This document shows, in pieces, positions 17,516 through 27,960 of a DNA stretch of 40,563 nt. The notes beneath the pieces are model-generated. The model was not told where the DNA came from. It saw only the letters and a program-made list of their open reading frames with translations, and made no database searches. A program made the position numbers and the translations under genes. This DNA is from a virus: positions 1 through 40,563 of IMG/VR virus record IMGVR_UViG_3300032296_003692; one strand, given 5' to 3'. The first letter of the stretch is position 1. Each line of letters starts with the position of its first letter.

Positions 17516-20500
17516 TGGAATTAGTAAACGTATACAGCACCGGCAGAACAGTAGATTATCAAAAGTACGGAGATAAGGACAACCAACTCATTATATCCAG
17601 TTACACAAACACTGAGATGGATCCTAACGCTGATGTCGTTGAATTAACTGTTTACGGAGAAAGCGGAGAGTTTTTAGATTACAATCCCATAATTTCTACG
17701 TTTAAAGTAGCTCAAGGCAACGTAAATCCAGTAACAGGTTTATACAGCAAAATAGAGCTTGATCCAAAAACCGATGTTAACGCTCTTGGTCTAACTAGAG
17801 GTCGCGTAAACTCCCAATACAACTTTTTAAAACCCCTTTTTAATTCTTCTAATGCTTTTAAGTATTGGATAAAAGAGATATCTCCATCAGGTACCGAAAT
17901 AAAATTAGGAAACCAGAACCTAAGCAACGAGCAAATTCGTGCAGGATTTTCTGAATTTCAAGCTTACGTATCCACAAAGAGTTATTACGTTGATTTCTAT
18001 CTTAACTTTGGGCAAAACAGGCTAATCATAGCCAATAACGCTATACTGATAGAAGAGAACGGAGAATCATACATAGCTGTTAAGTTGTACGAACCTTTGC
18101 CTGAAGACTTTGAGGTTAAAGACACTCTTTGGCTGTGCGATAGAGTTGCTGATTCAGTAATATACACGATAGATACTCAAATATTAGACGACGCACAGGC
18201 TTCACAAAACGCACTGCGAGGCCCAAACAATAGGATAAAAGTAAGAGAGCGAATAGGACAAACTACACCTTATTATTCCTATACTTCCTTGTTCTCTAGC
18301 AATGTGTCTTCTTCGATACAACAATTACTTAGTTACTATCAAGATAAAGCGATAGAGATAAACGTAGACTATTCAGACTTTTCTAACTTCATTCACTTTT
18401 CAAGCGCAACAGAAAGAATAAACAACTTCGTTTATAAACTCACGTTAATAGAGCAGTATAACGCGGAGATAGCTGATACCGCCACGTTTTCATCTATGTC
18501 GCTTAGCTCTTTAACTATAGTTTCGCAGTCTAACACTCTGGCACAACAGAACATAGATAACATAATAAATAAATTCGACACTTACGAATACTACTTATAC
18601 TACTCTTCTGAATCTTTTGCTTGGCCAAAATTCAATTCAACTAAGCCATATCAGCTATATTCTGTTACGTCTTCTGAAGCTTTATCCTGGTTAGGTGGAG
18701 AAACCGTAGTACCGACTGTCGCATCCGCATCTATTCTATACTCTGCGTCTTTGTATGATAACAGAAATCCTGATAAATTATCTAACGCAGTTCCACAGTA
18801 TCTTTTGGAAGACCAAAACAACGAATCTTACTTAACCTTCGTGGACATGATAGGCCAACACTTCGATAACGTTTGGCTGTACTATAAGGATCTAAGTAAT
18901 CGATACGCCTCTTTCAACAGTCCTGACCTAGGTCTTTCGAAAGACATTGTAGCCGACGCTTTACGCGGTTTTGGTTTCAATCTATACACGAACACTAGCG
19001 TATCGGACAATCTATACTACACTCTATTCGGTGTGAATCAAGACGGAAGCCTCTTACCTCCCACTGGATCAGAAATAATAACAAACTACGTTACATCAAG
19101 CATCGATACGCTTTCTCCAAAACAATTGGATTCGGAAATTTACAAACGGTTTTACCATAACCTAGCTTATCTGCTAAAAACAAAAGGAACGCAAAGAGGC
19201 ATCAAAGCGTTGATAGCCTGTTACGGAATACCAGAAGAGATACTAACAGTTAACGAATTTGGAGGTAACCCATACACAACTGGAAGCGGAGTATACGAAT
19301 TCAATAACCAAAAGATAAACTACTTTACGCAAAGCGCGCAACTCTCCGATTCTCTATTGTCTCCCTACGTAACGATACAACAGTACAATACAAACAATAG
19401 ATTAAACTCAAACGACGTAGAGATCGCGTTCTCTCCTGCTAATGCAATAAATAGTAACCTAGTGTCGTCATCTGGTTACGTTAACATAAACCAATTAATA
19501 GGCGATCCTTCGCACCAATACTTAGACTTCTATCCCGATTTAAAAATAGTTAGAGACAATTATTTTGCCAGCTACGATTATTCGCACAGCGTATGGGAGT
19601 ACATAAGGATAATAAAGTACTATAACAACTCACTGTTTAAGACCATAAAAGATTGGGTTCCTTCTAGGGCCAATGCTTCAACAGGCATAACTATAAAAAG
19701 TCACATCCTGGAGAGAAACAAGTACGCTAGGCACGAACCTAGCATGAGTTTCGATAACAACATTTCTGAATCAATCGACATGATCTCGATAGCCGGGAGT
19801 CATCCTGGTGCTGTTCAAGGTAGTACGGAATATACTGAAACGATTTTTACCCAATACGGGGACACAACATTAACTTACACAGAAGATTTGGCAAAATACA
19901 CCGGTAGACTGAGCGGATCTTTCGTTCAAGCCACTAACGGTGAAGCGTTCGATCAGGACGACTATCCGGATAGACTGCTACCAAAAAGATTTAGAGAGGG
20001 CGCAGCTTACGTTTGGTTCACAGACGGCGTGATGTATTCTACCTTTGATAACGCTAAAACTGCTGCATCTTCAACGGTGTCAAAAGGATACACTAGGGAA
20101 GCTTCTCTAACGATACTTAAACAGGTTTATAAGAACTCTTCTTTTACAGATCCTTATACGCAATCTGCATTTTCCGTTTATCTTGGTTTAAACGATGGAT
20201 TAGGAAACGAATACGTTGTTTATATCTTAGCCTTTTTATCTAATATAATTATATCCGTAACCCAAACAAAGGTAGCTACAATATCTTACAATAATACCAA
20301 TTACGGCGCTACCTACCAAAACTACTTAACAGCGAATAGATCTAAACGATTCTTAGAACTAGATTACGCTTACAATCAAAACGTGCCGGTAAATTTGGGA
20401 TTAGTAACTAAGTCTATAAACGATTCTATAAACAACAACTTTAATACTTACAACAACCCATACGCTCCTTACGCTGACATACAGGACTACAATTACGCTA

Positions 20501-23500
20501 CGAGAGCTTTTACCGACGCTAGATATTACGGGTCCAAGACAAAGAGTTTAGTTTACAACACGTATACTCCCCCAGTTTCAGGAAGTTACGAAGGAGATTC
20601 GTCGTACGGTCTTTCTGCAGCAATAGATAGAAATTCTTACAAAATAGGTTGGGTAAAAAACATACCGAATAAAACGCTTAACTTCCCAGATAAGACTCAG
20701 GTATTTTTAAAATATTTAGTAGATTACAACTCAAGCGTACTAGATCTATCCCTGAATAACACAAACTTATTTGAGGTACAGAACATTTTTAAGTCTGGCG
20801 ATAGGGTAAAAGTATCAATATCCGACATAAATAAACCATCGAATCAAAAAACGTTAGACGGACTTAAAACCATATATAGAGGCGGATTCTCTTTTGATCC
20901 CATATTCTACAGAGAGGGATCAGCGTTTCAAAAGTTTAGATGGACTGAACCGCTGTTTATAGAAAGCTTAGCCGCAGGTGTTAAGGGACACAGTTTGAAT
21001 TGGATATCAGGAATAGCTGGGTATGATACAGAAAAACGGTCAATACTTGGAGGGTTTCTTAAAGGACCAGCAGCTGCTTACGAATGGACCAAAAACTACG
21101 ATCCATCGGGCCAACTATTTACAAATGAAGGAATATACCAATCAAATTTTGAAGATAGATATCCGGAATTAGCGTCCCGCGATTGGACGTGTTTCGAGGT
21201 TGCTGTTAATAAGGCCAATAATAGAGCCATTATAGATGATCCTGTTAATGAAACAAACGTTGCAAACTTTACCCACACCCTATCTCATAATCCAATTAAA
21301 ATTCGTACTAAACTCGCTGAAAATCTGGGTAACAACCTAACTATAAACGATATACCCAATTATAATAGAAGGGGGTTTGGAATAAACTACGCGGGTACTG
21401 GTAAGAGGACGCAGAGTGGAACATCAGCTAATAAGGCTAATTACAAGTTTTTCATAGGAGACGATGAAACTGAGTATACTTTGGCAGCAGTAAGACTTTT
21501 TAGCGGTGAGGGGGCTTATGGTCTTCCGCGTAGAATATTTGAACAGCGTTACGTAGTCCATCTTAATAGAAAGTACGATTTTCCTATGACACCGGATTTA
21601 AGACCGTGTTATATTTTTGACGACTTATTTAACTTTAATATATACTCATCTTCTATCTTTGATAATCAACAGTCTGCAACAGGACCTGGATTTTATAGGG
21701 AGCTCTCGGACGTAACCAATAAAGGAAAATACATGTATGTTGCCCCTAGAAGTGGAGAATACAAAATAAAGGGAAGCTTTCCTGTAATTGTTAGATTTAC
21801 TTATGACCAATATCTCAATCTTGGATCATATCAAAGATTGAATTATGTATTAGGTCAAAAAAGCGGTTTTTATTACAATTTCAACGTACCCCTTGAGGCA
21901 AATAGAGAGGAGGATCCGCATCCCTTATACAGAAACCTAATAGGTGGTGATATCGACTATTTTGAAACTTTACCAGTTTATAGTGGAGCTACTCGTGAAA
22001 ATAGAAGCGTCAAAAGAGCTGTAGATGAAATGATCGCTCGTAATAGAGGTTCTGTGCAACCCAGTGTCTGGGTTTCATCAGCAGCGGATATCGCAAATAG
22101 ACGCTTTTACGAGCTGGGCATTTCAAATCATGAAAACTATACACTCACGAAAGGTACTTTCACTGGTACGTACAATTTAGTGACTCTGCCAGAGATGGAT
22201 TGGGAATTAGATCTTTCATCATATATTAGGCAGTTTCAGGGTAATTATGGGTCTGCTTATACAGGAAACCCCAGTTATGCTGTAATTGACGGTTCGTGGT
22301 CAAAAGCTATACTCGCTTTAAACGCGCACCCGTACTTTGTTTCCATGGCAGAGGGTTTTGAATCTAATAGATTTTTTGATAATAATATTAATTTACATTT
22401 AAGATACCCAGGCTTCAGTCTTAGATTCTACGGCGTGATAGAAAAATGCAGCAATATAAATAGCCCAACACCCGTTTGGGAATACGTTTGCAGCACAAAG
22501 ATGAATAATTTTAGTACATTCGGAAGGGACTCGATTGTCGCAGATGAAGAAAACAACTTTATAAACGTGGGTAACGATTGGGGCGGAGCGTACACTTATG
22601 AAAGAGATCTAGATGAACCCGTAAACTTAAGAGGAAATGTTCATCATTTTAGATTCGATTGCCTTTTTGCGGACGACACACTGGTTAACGGGAAAAGGGG
22701 AATAGAACCTAAAGTTAATCTAAACGCTGGAGACGTTTTAAGGTTCAGATTTTTTGTCTTAGATTTCGATTGTTTTACAAATAGGTACGGAAAGTCGTTT
22801 ACGATGGAAGTCGGTAAACCAGATATACTTAATATAAACAAAGGTTTAGGATATCCACAGTTTTCCAAAGATCAACCAGAAACGCTAACGGGATTGCCAT
22901 ACCAAAGTTATATATCTCCCCTAAGTACTCCCAATTTATCTATAGAAGATACTAAGCAAAAGTTCGACGTCTACGAATTCGTTACCACTGTTTCGGGAAG
23001 TACTGTTTATTCTATCGAAGGTAACTCATTGGTGTTATCTGAAGAATTTGAGAGATTAGCAACAACAGGGTCTACTTACGAACCAGAAGCTCCAGCTTCC
23101 GATAATTATTCTCCCGTAATAGACGAATTCAATGTTAAACAGGGAGATTTGGTAAGATTCGGAGCATTTAACGATAACCGTATAAAGTACTATACAGTAA
23201 AAAACGCAGAGTTGGATAATAGCGCTATACTAAAAACTAGAGCTGCATTCTTCCCAATCCAGTTTAGTGCAGGTAGATTTACAAGCATAGCAGTACAATT
23301 ATATCCTGATCAAGCAAAATGGGCAGGTCTTCCAGATGCAAAAACAACAAGAGTTTATAAATTTTTTGATAAACTTAGTAAGTATGGATCAAACGCAGAC
23401 CCCAATAAGCCCTATTTTGGTTTAAAAATAACAAACTCTAGTGTACCCTTAGCTGGTATAGGAACCCCATCGAGTCCAATAATTGCGACGGTTGGTCTTA

Positions 23501-23979
23501 TATTACCGTCCGCGATAAAAGACATAACTTACCCAACAAATAACGGCCAATCTATAAATATAAGATATTTACAAGCCTCTCTCAATCAGATATTTATCTC
23601 TAGAGCTGGAGAGATAGCACCCTACGATATAACATCACCAAATCCAGATCTTTCAAAAACTGTAGGAGTTACCTTCGAAGCGGTTCCTTTAAACCAAAAG
23701 GCTATAGATGAATTTGGTAAGATATTCCCTAGCGATTATAGAATAACGCTAGACACAGATAATCTAGACGCTGCTGATCTTACAATCAACGGACAACAAA
23801 TAGCGATATTGAGACCAAAACCCGACGAAACATCAGTTATATTAGATTTTAAAAAGAGACAAGACGGTGAGGTGGCTCAAACTGTGTTAATACCTCAGGA
23901 CGCAAACAAACAGATACAAGACAGCGTAGGTACAATTTACGAAAACTTAAACACGTCGTTAACAAACCAACTACAATAA
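17515..23979 (+). CDS. Giant baseplate wedge protein (gp7-like position), 2154 residues
   Basis: The largest gene of the window. The N-terminus (about 1-230) is a beta-rich domain of the type seen at the start of wedge proteins in environmental T4-like phages. Residues about 440-585 (DMIGQHFDNVWLYYKDLSNR..., LLKTKGTQRGIKALIACYGI) have the KGTxRGIxxLI helix-turn pattern of P2 tail protein I-type wedge proteins. The remaining 1500 residues are Tyr/Asn-rich beta sequence without recognisable repeats. It probably forms the arm of the wedge and bridges to fibres, as T4 gp7 does, at twice the length. The gene is uninterrupted. Confidence 0.65.
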   Translation: MELVNVYSTGRTVDYQKYGDKDNQLIISSYTNTEMDPNADVVELTVYGESGEFLDYNPIISTFKVAQGNVNPVTGLYSKIELDPKTDVNALGLTRGRVNSQYNFLKPLFNSSNAFKYWIKEISPSGTEIKLGNQNLSNEQIRAGFSEFQAYVSTKSYYVDFYLNFGQNRLIIANNAILIEENGESYIAVKLYEPLPEDFEVKDTLWLCDRVADSVIYTIDTQILDDAQASQNALRGPNNRIKVRERIGQTTPYYSYTSLFSSNVSSSIQQLLSYYQDKAIEINVDYSDFSNFIHFSSATERINNFVYKLTLIEQYNAEIADTATFSSMSLSSLTIVSQSNTLAQQNIDNIINKFDTYEYYLYYSSESFAWPKFNSTKPYQLYSVTSSEALSWLGGETVVPTVASASILYSASLYDNRNPDKLSNAVPQYLLEDQNNESYLTFVDMIGQHFDNVWLYYKDLSNRYASFNSPDLGLSKDIVADALRGFGFNLYTNTSVSDNLYYTLFGVNQDGSLLPPTGSEIITNYVTSSIDTLSPKQLDSEIYKRFYHNLAYLLKTKGTQRGIKALIACYGIPEEILTVNEFGGNPYTTGSGVYEFNNQKINYFTQSAQLSDSLLSPYVTIQQYNTNNRLNSNDVEIAFSPANAINSNLVSSSGYVNINQLIGDPSHQYLDFYPDLKIVRDNYFASYDYSHSVWEYIRIIKYYNNSLFKTIKDWVPSRANASTGITIKSHILERNKYARHEPSMSFDNNISESIDMISIAGSHPGAVQGSTEYTETIFTQYGDTTLTYTEDLAKYTGRLSGSFVQATNGEAFDQDDYPDRLLPKRFREGAAYVWFTDGVMYSTFDNAKTAASSTVSKGYTREASLTILKQVYKNSSFTDPYTQSAFSVYLGLNDGLGNEYVVYILAFLSNIIISVTQTKVATISYNNTNYGATYQNYLTANRSKRFLELDYAYNQNVPVNLGLVTKSINDSINNNFNTYNNPYAPYADIQDYNYATRAFTDARYYGSKTKSLVYNTYTPPVSGSYEGDSSYGLSAAIDRNSYKIGWVKNIPNKTLNFPDKTQVFLKYLVDYNSSVLDLSLNNTNLFEVQNIFKSGDRVKVSISDINKPSNQKTLDGLKTIYRGGFSFDPIFYREGSAFQKFRWTEPLFIESLAAGVKGHSLNWISGIAGYDTEKRSILGGFLKGPAAAYEWTKNYDPSGQLFTNEGIYQSNFEDRYPELASRDWTCFEVAVNKANNRAIIDDPVNETNVANFTHTLSHNPIKIRTKLAENLGNNLTINDIPNYNRRGFGINYAGTGKRTQSGTSANKANYKFFIGDDETEYTLAAVRLFSGEGAYGLPRRIFEQRYVVHLNRKYDFPMTPDLRPCYIFDDLFNFNIYSSSIFDNQQSATGPGFYRELSDVTNKGKYMYVAPRSGEYKIKGSFPVIVRFTYDQYLNLGSYQRLNYVLGQKSGFYYNFNVPLEANREEDPHPLYRNLIGGDIDYFETLPVYSGATRENRSVKRAVDEMIARNRGSVQPSVWVSSAADIANRRFYELGISNHENYTLTKGTFTGTYNLVTLPEMDWELDLSSYIRQFQGNYGSAYTGNPSYAVIDGSWSKAILALNAHPYFVSMAEGFESNRFFDNNINLHLRYPGFSLRFYGVIEKCSNINSPTPVWEYVCSTKMNNFSTFGRDSIVADEENNFINVGNDWGGAYTYERDLDEPVNLRGNVHHFRFDCLFADDTLVNGKRGIEPKVNLNAGDVLRFRFFVLDFDCFTNRYGKSFTMEVGKPDILNINKGLGYPQFSKDQPETLTGLPYQSYISPLSTPNLSIEDTKQKFDVYEFVTTVSGSTVYSIEGNSLVLSEEFERLATTGSTYEPEAPASDNYSPVIDEFNVKQGDLVRFGAFNDNRIKYYTVKNAELDNSAILKTRAAFFPIQFSAGRFTSIAVQLYPDQAKWAGLPDAKTTRVYKFFDKLSKYGSNADPNKPYFGLKITNSSVPLAGIGTPSSPIIATVGLILPSAIKDITYPTNNGQSINIRYLQASLNQIFISRAGEIAPYDITSPNPDLSKTVGVTFEAVPLNQKAIDEFGKIFPSDYRITLDTDNLDAADLTINGQQIAILRPKPDETSVILDFKKRQDGEVAQTVLIPQDANKQIQDSVGTIYENLNTSLTNQLQ

Positions 23980-23986
23980 TAAATAG

Positions 23987-26900
23987 ATGATACAAAACCT
24001 ATATTATTTATCGGGTGCTACGTCACAAAGCCTTTTTTACGAACCAGGTAACAACGAGGCGACACAAACATGGGACATAGACAATTTGGTAGTTTGTTCC
24101 AGTCTATATCAGATATTGGCGTTTAGTTCTAGTGTGCTTCTAGCTTCGTTTCCGATAGAGGGCACAAATCTATTTGATGGTTACGTATCCCCGTCGTTTA
24201 TAACAGGTAGCGATGCCCCTTTCGAAAGTACCTTTCCAACCCCTGTAATACCCACTGCCTCTCCAATCACAATAGTCGATGAGCCTGCACCGTCTGTTGT
24301 ACAAATAAATTACAACTTTACAACTAACGTAGCGTCATCTTCATTTAAAATATTTAGTGCTGCCAGCGCATCTGTAGGCCAAAATTACGCAACAGCGAGT
24401 ATAACGTTAGCTGCAGCATTCGTAGATCAAACAGAAGCAAGGATAGAGTACGACTCAACTACATACAGATTCATAGCTGAAGCGGAACCTCTGAACATGG
24501 ATCAACCACCGCTCCTATACTTCTTTAGCACTGGTTCCACGGCCAACGCAACAGCAACAAACCTATCAGCGGTCATTAACAGAGCGCTATCGGGTTCGTT
24601 AGCTAGCTCAAGCCTCGATGTGATATACGCTTCTGGTAGCGGAGCAGTATTAGTTCTATCGGGATCACAATCCGGATCCTACGCAAACGGTATAACCCTG
24701 TCTACAGGATCCTCGAACAACTTCTCGTTACAAGGTACAATGGGTGGGGGCACAAATGTAACTGTGTCTGAAACCGCTTCCTTTGTCGATTTATCAACAG
24801 GAGGATACGGGATGATAAATATCAACCTAGGGAACGAATTGCTAATAGAAGTAACGGGAAGCAACAACGGAGGACTGTTTTACTCCAGTAGCCTATCAGT
24901 ATACAACGTTAGTACGCAAACTTCAACGCTAAGTACATCATCGGTAAACTCTAACTTATCCGCTAGCTTTACTGCTTCTGGACTAACGTACTACACTGAC
25001 GTCGTAGCCAGTGTAAATGATCTTCCTTACATACAGTTAACATATAGTACCCAAAGCGGAATTCCTGTTACACCAACATCAAGTTTGGAAAATTGGAATA
25101 GCTATTTAGGCATCACCGCTTCCCTTGTTGTAAATTCGGGTAGCACTGTTTATTTAATTGGAGAACAAATATCTAACGCTCTACAGTTGTTCATATCAAG
25201 CAGCGATAGTAAGTTAATAGGCTTTGAAATATATAAAGGCACGAATTTAACAGATTTTTACCTGTCAGACTCTACTGTATTAACGTACGGCTTGTTAAAT
25301 AGTTTTCCAGATTTAAGCGGTAGCTATCAATTACAGAACATAGTCATAAACGGAACTCAATTAACATCAAGTACGGCACCATACCTTGTAAATACAAACC
25401 TACAAACGCTCAACGTAAGCAACAATAAGCTATCAGGCAGTATCCAACACATTTTAAATACAACACCAAGCCAATCAATACAAACCATAGACGTATCTCA
25501 TAATTTCTTAACCGGAAGCGTTCCTGTGCTATCCTCTTCATTAAATCTAAGCTATTTTGACTGTAGCCATAACCAATTATCCGGGGGGTTAGCTAGTTTT
25601 GAGGGTTGCTTTAGTTTGATAGATTTCGATTGTAGCAACAATGCTTTAACGGGATCCATAATAGGATTTGGGGATTTAATATCAATAAAGAACTTCAACT
25701 GCAGTAACAATAACATAACTGGAAGTATCCCAGAACTGTCGGGTAGCGTTTTGTTGGAGACGTTTACTGGTAACAATAACAATTTGATCGGCGATATTCC
25801 AAACTTAAGCTATAACAAATATCTAGAAGCGATTGTATTGGACTATAATTACTTGACAGGAAGCATACCGTATCTGGGCGATACACCATTACAGTCTTTT
25901 TCTGTAGCAAATAACCTATTAACAGATTATGTAAGCGGTAGTATTTCAAGCAGCTTAGTTTACTTCAACGCAGCAAACAATCTACTGTCACAAAGCGCTG
26001 TAGACGGCATCATAATTGACATCATCAACTCAGGAGCCACTTCAGGATTATTGAATTTAAGTGGAGTAGGTAACGCAACTGCATCGGCCGAAGTTTTAGC
26101 GTCTGCTAGCGCAATACTAACACCAAACGGGTGGGAACTACAACTAACAACAGCAGGCGTATTAAAATATGCTGCTTCAGGATCAGGATTCGATAACATT
26201 GTCTACGCAACCGCTTTACAGAGCGATGGTAAAGTAGTTGTAGGAGGATTATTTGTAAGTTACAGTGCATCTCCTGTAAACTACATAACACGGTTAAATA
26301 GCGACGGTACGATAGATAACACCTTTAACCAAGGGACAGGATTTGACGGAAACCCTAATGATATAATAATACAAGGAGACGGTAAGATTTTAGTAGGTGG
26401 TAGCTTTGGTAATTATAACGGGTCTTCTATGCCGTATTTTATTAGATTAGACGAATCGGGAAGCGTTGACAACACTTTTAATATGGGAATAGGTTTTGAT
26501 GCACCAATAGTTTCAATAACTCAGCAAGGCGACGGTAAGATTTTAGTAGGAGGGGCTTTTCTTAATTATAGTGGGTCGTCATACAATAGGATTATAAGAT
26601 TAAACAGCGACGGAACAATTGATACAGATTTTAATGTAGGAACCGGTACCGATAGCGAAGCGTATAGCTTTGTAGTACAGAACGACGGTAAAATTATAGC
26701 AGGCGGTAGCTTTACAACCTATAGTGGATCAGCATCAAACTCCATAATTAGAATAAATGAATCAGGAAGCGTTGATACAACTTTTAATGTAGGAGCAGGT
26801 TTTGATTCTCCAGTGGACGCACTATCAATACAGAACGACGGTAAAATTATAGCAGGAGGAGGGTTTTCAACATATAGTGGATCAGCAGCGCCTTTCATAG

Positions 26901-27232
26901 TGAGGTTAAATAGTGACGGTACAATTGATAACACCTTTACGGTAGGAACGGGTCCAGATAATGCAGTACAAGATATAAAAATACAGGATAATGGTAAGAT
27001 TTTAATAGGTGGAAATTTTACAACTTACGATGGATCTGCAACAGGTCGCATAGCAAGATTAAACACCGACGGTACTCTAGACACGACCTTTAATCAAGGA
27101 ATAGGCTTCAATTCAATAGTTTACACTCTAACATTAGATAACGATATTGCTCACGCAGGAGGTTCTTTTACCTCTTATAACGGAACGAGCAGTAACCGCT
27201 ACGCAGTAATCTACACAAAATATCCATATTAA
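23987..27232 (+). CDS. Adhesin / receptor-binding protein: LRR plus seven-repeat Delta-60 propeller
   Basis: 1081 residues. Residues 1-about 440 are Ser/Thr/Gly-rich beta sequence, probably the virion attachment part. Residues about 450-680 contain leucine-rich repeats with the motif LxxLxxxxNxLTGSIP. Residues about 740-1075 are seven Delta-60 repeats of 48-53 residues (each with DGKILVGGxFxxY...RLNSDGTIDxTFN), the seventh degenerate, enough to close a seven-bladed beta-propeller. Both repeat types are common in cell-surface proteins of Bacteroidota. No signal peptide. Position after the large wedge protein suggests a tail fibre or tip adhesin that recognises the host surface. Confidence 0.8.
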   Translation: MIQNLYYLSGATSQSLFYEPGNNEATQTWDIDNLVVCSSLYQILAFSSSVLLASFPIEGTNLFDGYVSPSFITGSDAPFESTFPTPVIPTASPITIVDEPAPSVVQINYNFTTNVASSSFKIFSAASASVGQNYATASITLAAAFVDQTEARIEYDSTTYRFIAEAEPLNMDQPPLLYFFSTGSTANATATNLSAVINRALSGSLASSSLDVIYASGSGAVLVLSGSQSGSYANGITLSTGSSNNFSLQGTMGGGTNVTVSETASFVDLSTGGYGMININLGNELLIEVTGSNNGGLFYSSSLSVYNVSTQTSTLSTSSVNSNLSASFTASGLTYYTDVVASVNDLPYIQLTYSTQSGIPVTPTSSLENWNSYLGITASLVVNSGSTVYLIGEQISNALQLFISSSDSKLIGFEIYKGTNLTDFYLSDSTVLTYGLLNSFPDLSGSYQLQNIVINGTQLTSSTAPYLVNTNLQTLNVSNNKLSGSIQHILNTTPSQSIQTIDVSHNFLTGSVPVLSSSLNLSYFDCSHNQLSGGLASFEGCFSLIDFDCSNNALTGSIIGFGDLISIKNFNCSNNNITGSIPELSGSVLLETFTGNNNNLIGDIPNLSYNKYLEAIVLDYNYLTGSIPYLGDTPLQSFSVANNLLTDYVSGSISSSLVYFNAANNLLSQSAVDGIIIDIINSGATSGLLNLSGVGNATASAEVLASASAILTPNGWELQLTTAGVLKYAASGSGFDNIVYATALQSDGKVVVGGLFVSYSASPVNYITRLNSDGTIDNTFNQGTGFDGNPNDIIIQGDGKILVGGSFGNYNGSSMPYFIRLDESGSVDNTFNMGIGFDAPIVSITQQGDGKILVGGAFLNYSGSSYNRIIRLNSDGTIDTDFNVGTGTDSEAYSFVVQNDGKIIAGGSFTTYSGSASNSIIRINESGSVDTTFNVGAGFDSPVDALSIQNDGKIIAGGGFSTYSGSAAPFIVRLNSDGTIDNTFTVGTGPDNAVQDIKIQDNGKILIGGNFTTYDGSATGRIARLNTDGTLDTTFNQGIGFNSIVYTLTLDNDIAHAGGSFTSYNGTSSNRYAVIYTKYPY
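25390..26035 (+). repeat. Leucine-rich repeat-encoding region
   Basis: Successive units encode LxxLNVSNNKLSGSI, IDVSHNFLTGSVP, FDCSHNQLSGGL, FDCSNNALTGSI, FNCSNNNITGSIP and so on, about 21-24 residues apart. The conserved Asn of the LRR asparagine ladder and the GSIP turn are visible. About nine units can be counted, the last ones degenerate. Confidence 0.75.
26205..27225 (+). repeat. Seven tandem Delta-60 repeats
   Basis: At the protein level the core DGK(I/V)xxGG recurs six times and a degenerate seventh copy (DNDIAHAGG) follows. Each is followed about 25 residues later by R(L/I)N.(D/S)G(T/S)(I/V)D.TF. The DNA is repetitive as well (for example acggtaagattttagtaggt recurs), so copy number could vary by recombination. 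Confidence 0.8.
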
Positions 27233-27262
27233 ACCACAAAGCCATAATTTCAACTTTCAATA

Positions 27263-27270
27263 TATTTATA
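27263..27270 (+). promoter_or_regulatory. TATTTATA late-promoter-like element
   Basis: It reads caataTATTTATAacag, 20 nt before the ATG at 27291, in a 58-nt gap after the adhesin gene. This is the best-spaced copy for a conventional -10 box with a short leader. Confidence 0.55.
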
Positions 27271-27290
27271 ACAGATAAACCTTACAAAAC

Positions 27291-27947
27291 ATGTCATATT
27301 TAAGTTCAACATCAGTTGTCGTAGACGCAATACTTACCAAGAAGGGTAGAGAGCTCTTATCAAGAAACGACGGATCTTTCAGAATAACTCAATTCTCGCT
27401 CTCTGACGACGAGATAGATTACACATTATATAATCCAACCCACCCGTCCGGATCAGCTTTCTACGGTGAAGCAATCGAAGCCATGCCCATACTACAGGCT
27501 TTTCCTGACGATAACGAAATAATGAAATACAAGCTTGTGACTCTTCCAAGGGGTACAGCAAAGCTTCCTGTCATTAGCGTAGCTACATCGCGCGTAGAAC
27601 TCAAACAGGGTGCTTCTTTATCAATAACACCTCAAACGCTTAATTACCTATCAGCAGCAAGCCAATTCGAAGCATCAGGTTACGTAGCAACAATAGGCGA
27701 CGTTAGAACTATGAGCAGTTTCTTGGGCGTAGGCATAAACACCCCTGAGGCCACACAGCTTAATACAACAACGACTATAGGTACCAATGTAAGTAAGACT
27801 GTGATAGGTACAACTATAAACCTAACAGCTACAACTGTAAATACGCTGTTCGGTAATCAAACTACGCTTTATACTACACTAACAATAACTGGCCGCGATT
27901 CAGGAGCTAGATTAGTAATACCAGTAAACATTATAAAAACATCGTAA
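27291..27947 (+). CDS. Virion structural protein of unknown function
   Basis: 218 residues. The N-terminus (MSYLSSTSVVVDAILTKKGRELLSRN) is a helix with the KKGRELL pattern seen at the start of structural proteins in T4-like environmental phages. The sequence GSFRITQFSLSDDEIDYTLYNP then leads into a beta-rich body with Thr-rich C-terminal strands. It probably belongs to the tail or a fibre accessory set with the three following genes. Its own promoter-like element precedes it. Confidence 0.62.
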   Translation: MSYLSSTSVVVDAILTKKGRELLSRNDGSFRITQFSLSDDEIDYTLYNPTHPSGSAFYGEAIEAMPILQAFPDDNEIMKYKLVTLPRGTAKLPVISVATSRVELKQGASLSITPQTLNYLSAASQFEASGYVATIGDVRTMSSFLGVGINTPEATQLNTTTTIGTNVSKTVIGTTINLTATTVNTLFGNQTTLYTTLTITGRDSGARLVIPVNIIKTS

Positions 27948-27960
27948 TAACTAACAACAC

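Noticed and set aside
26205-27225. Possible CRISPR or tandem non-coding repeat
   Set aside because: The periodicity is about 150 bp and coincides with Delta-60 protein repeats in an open frame; there are no short identical repeats with unique spacers.
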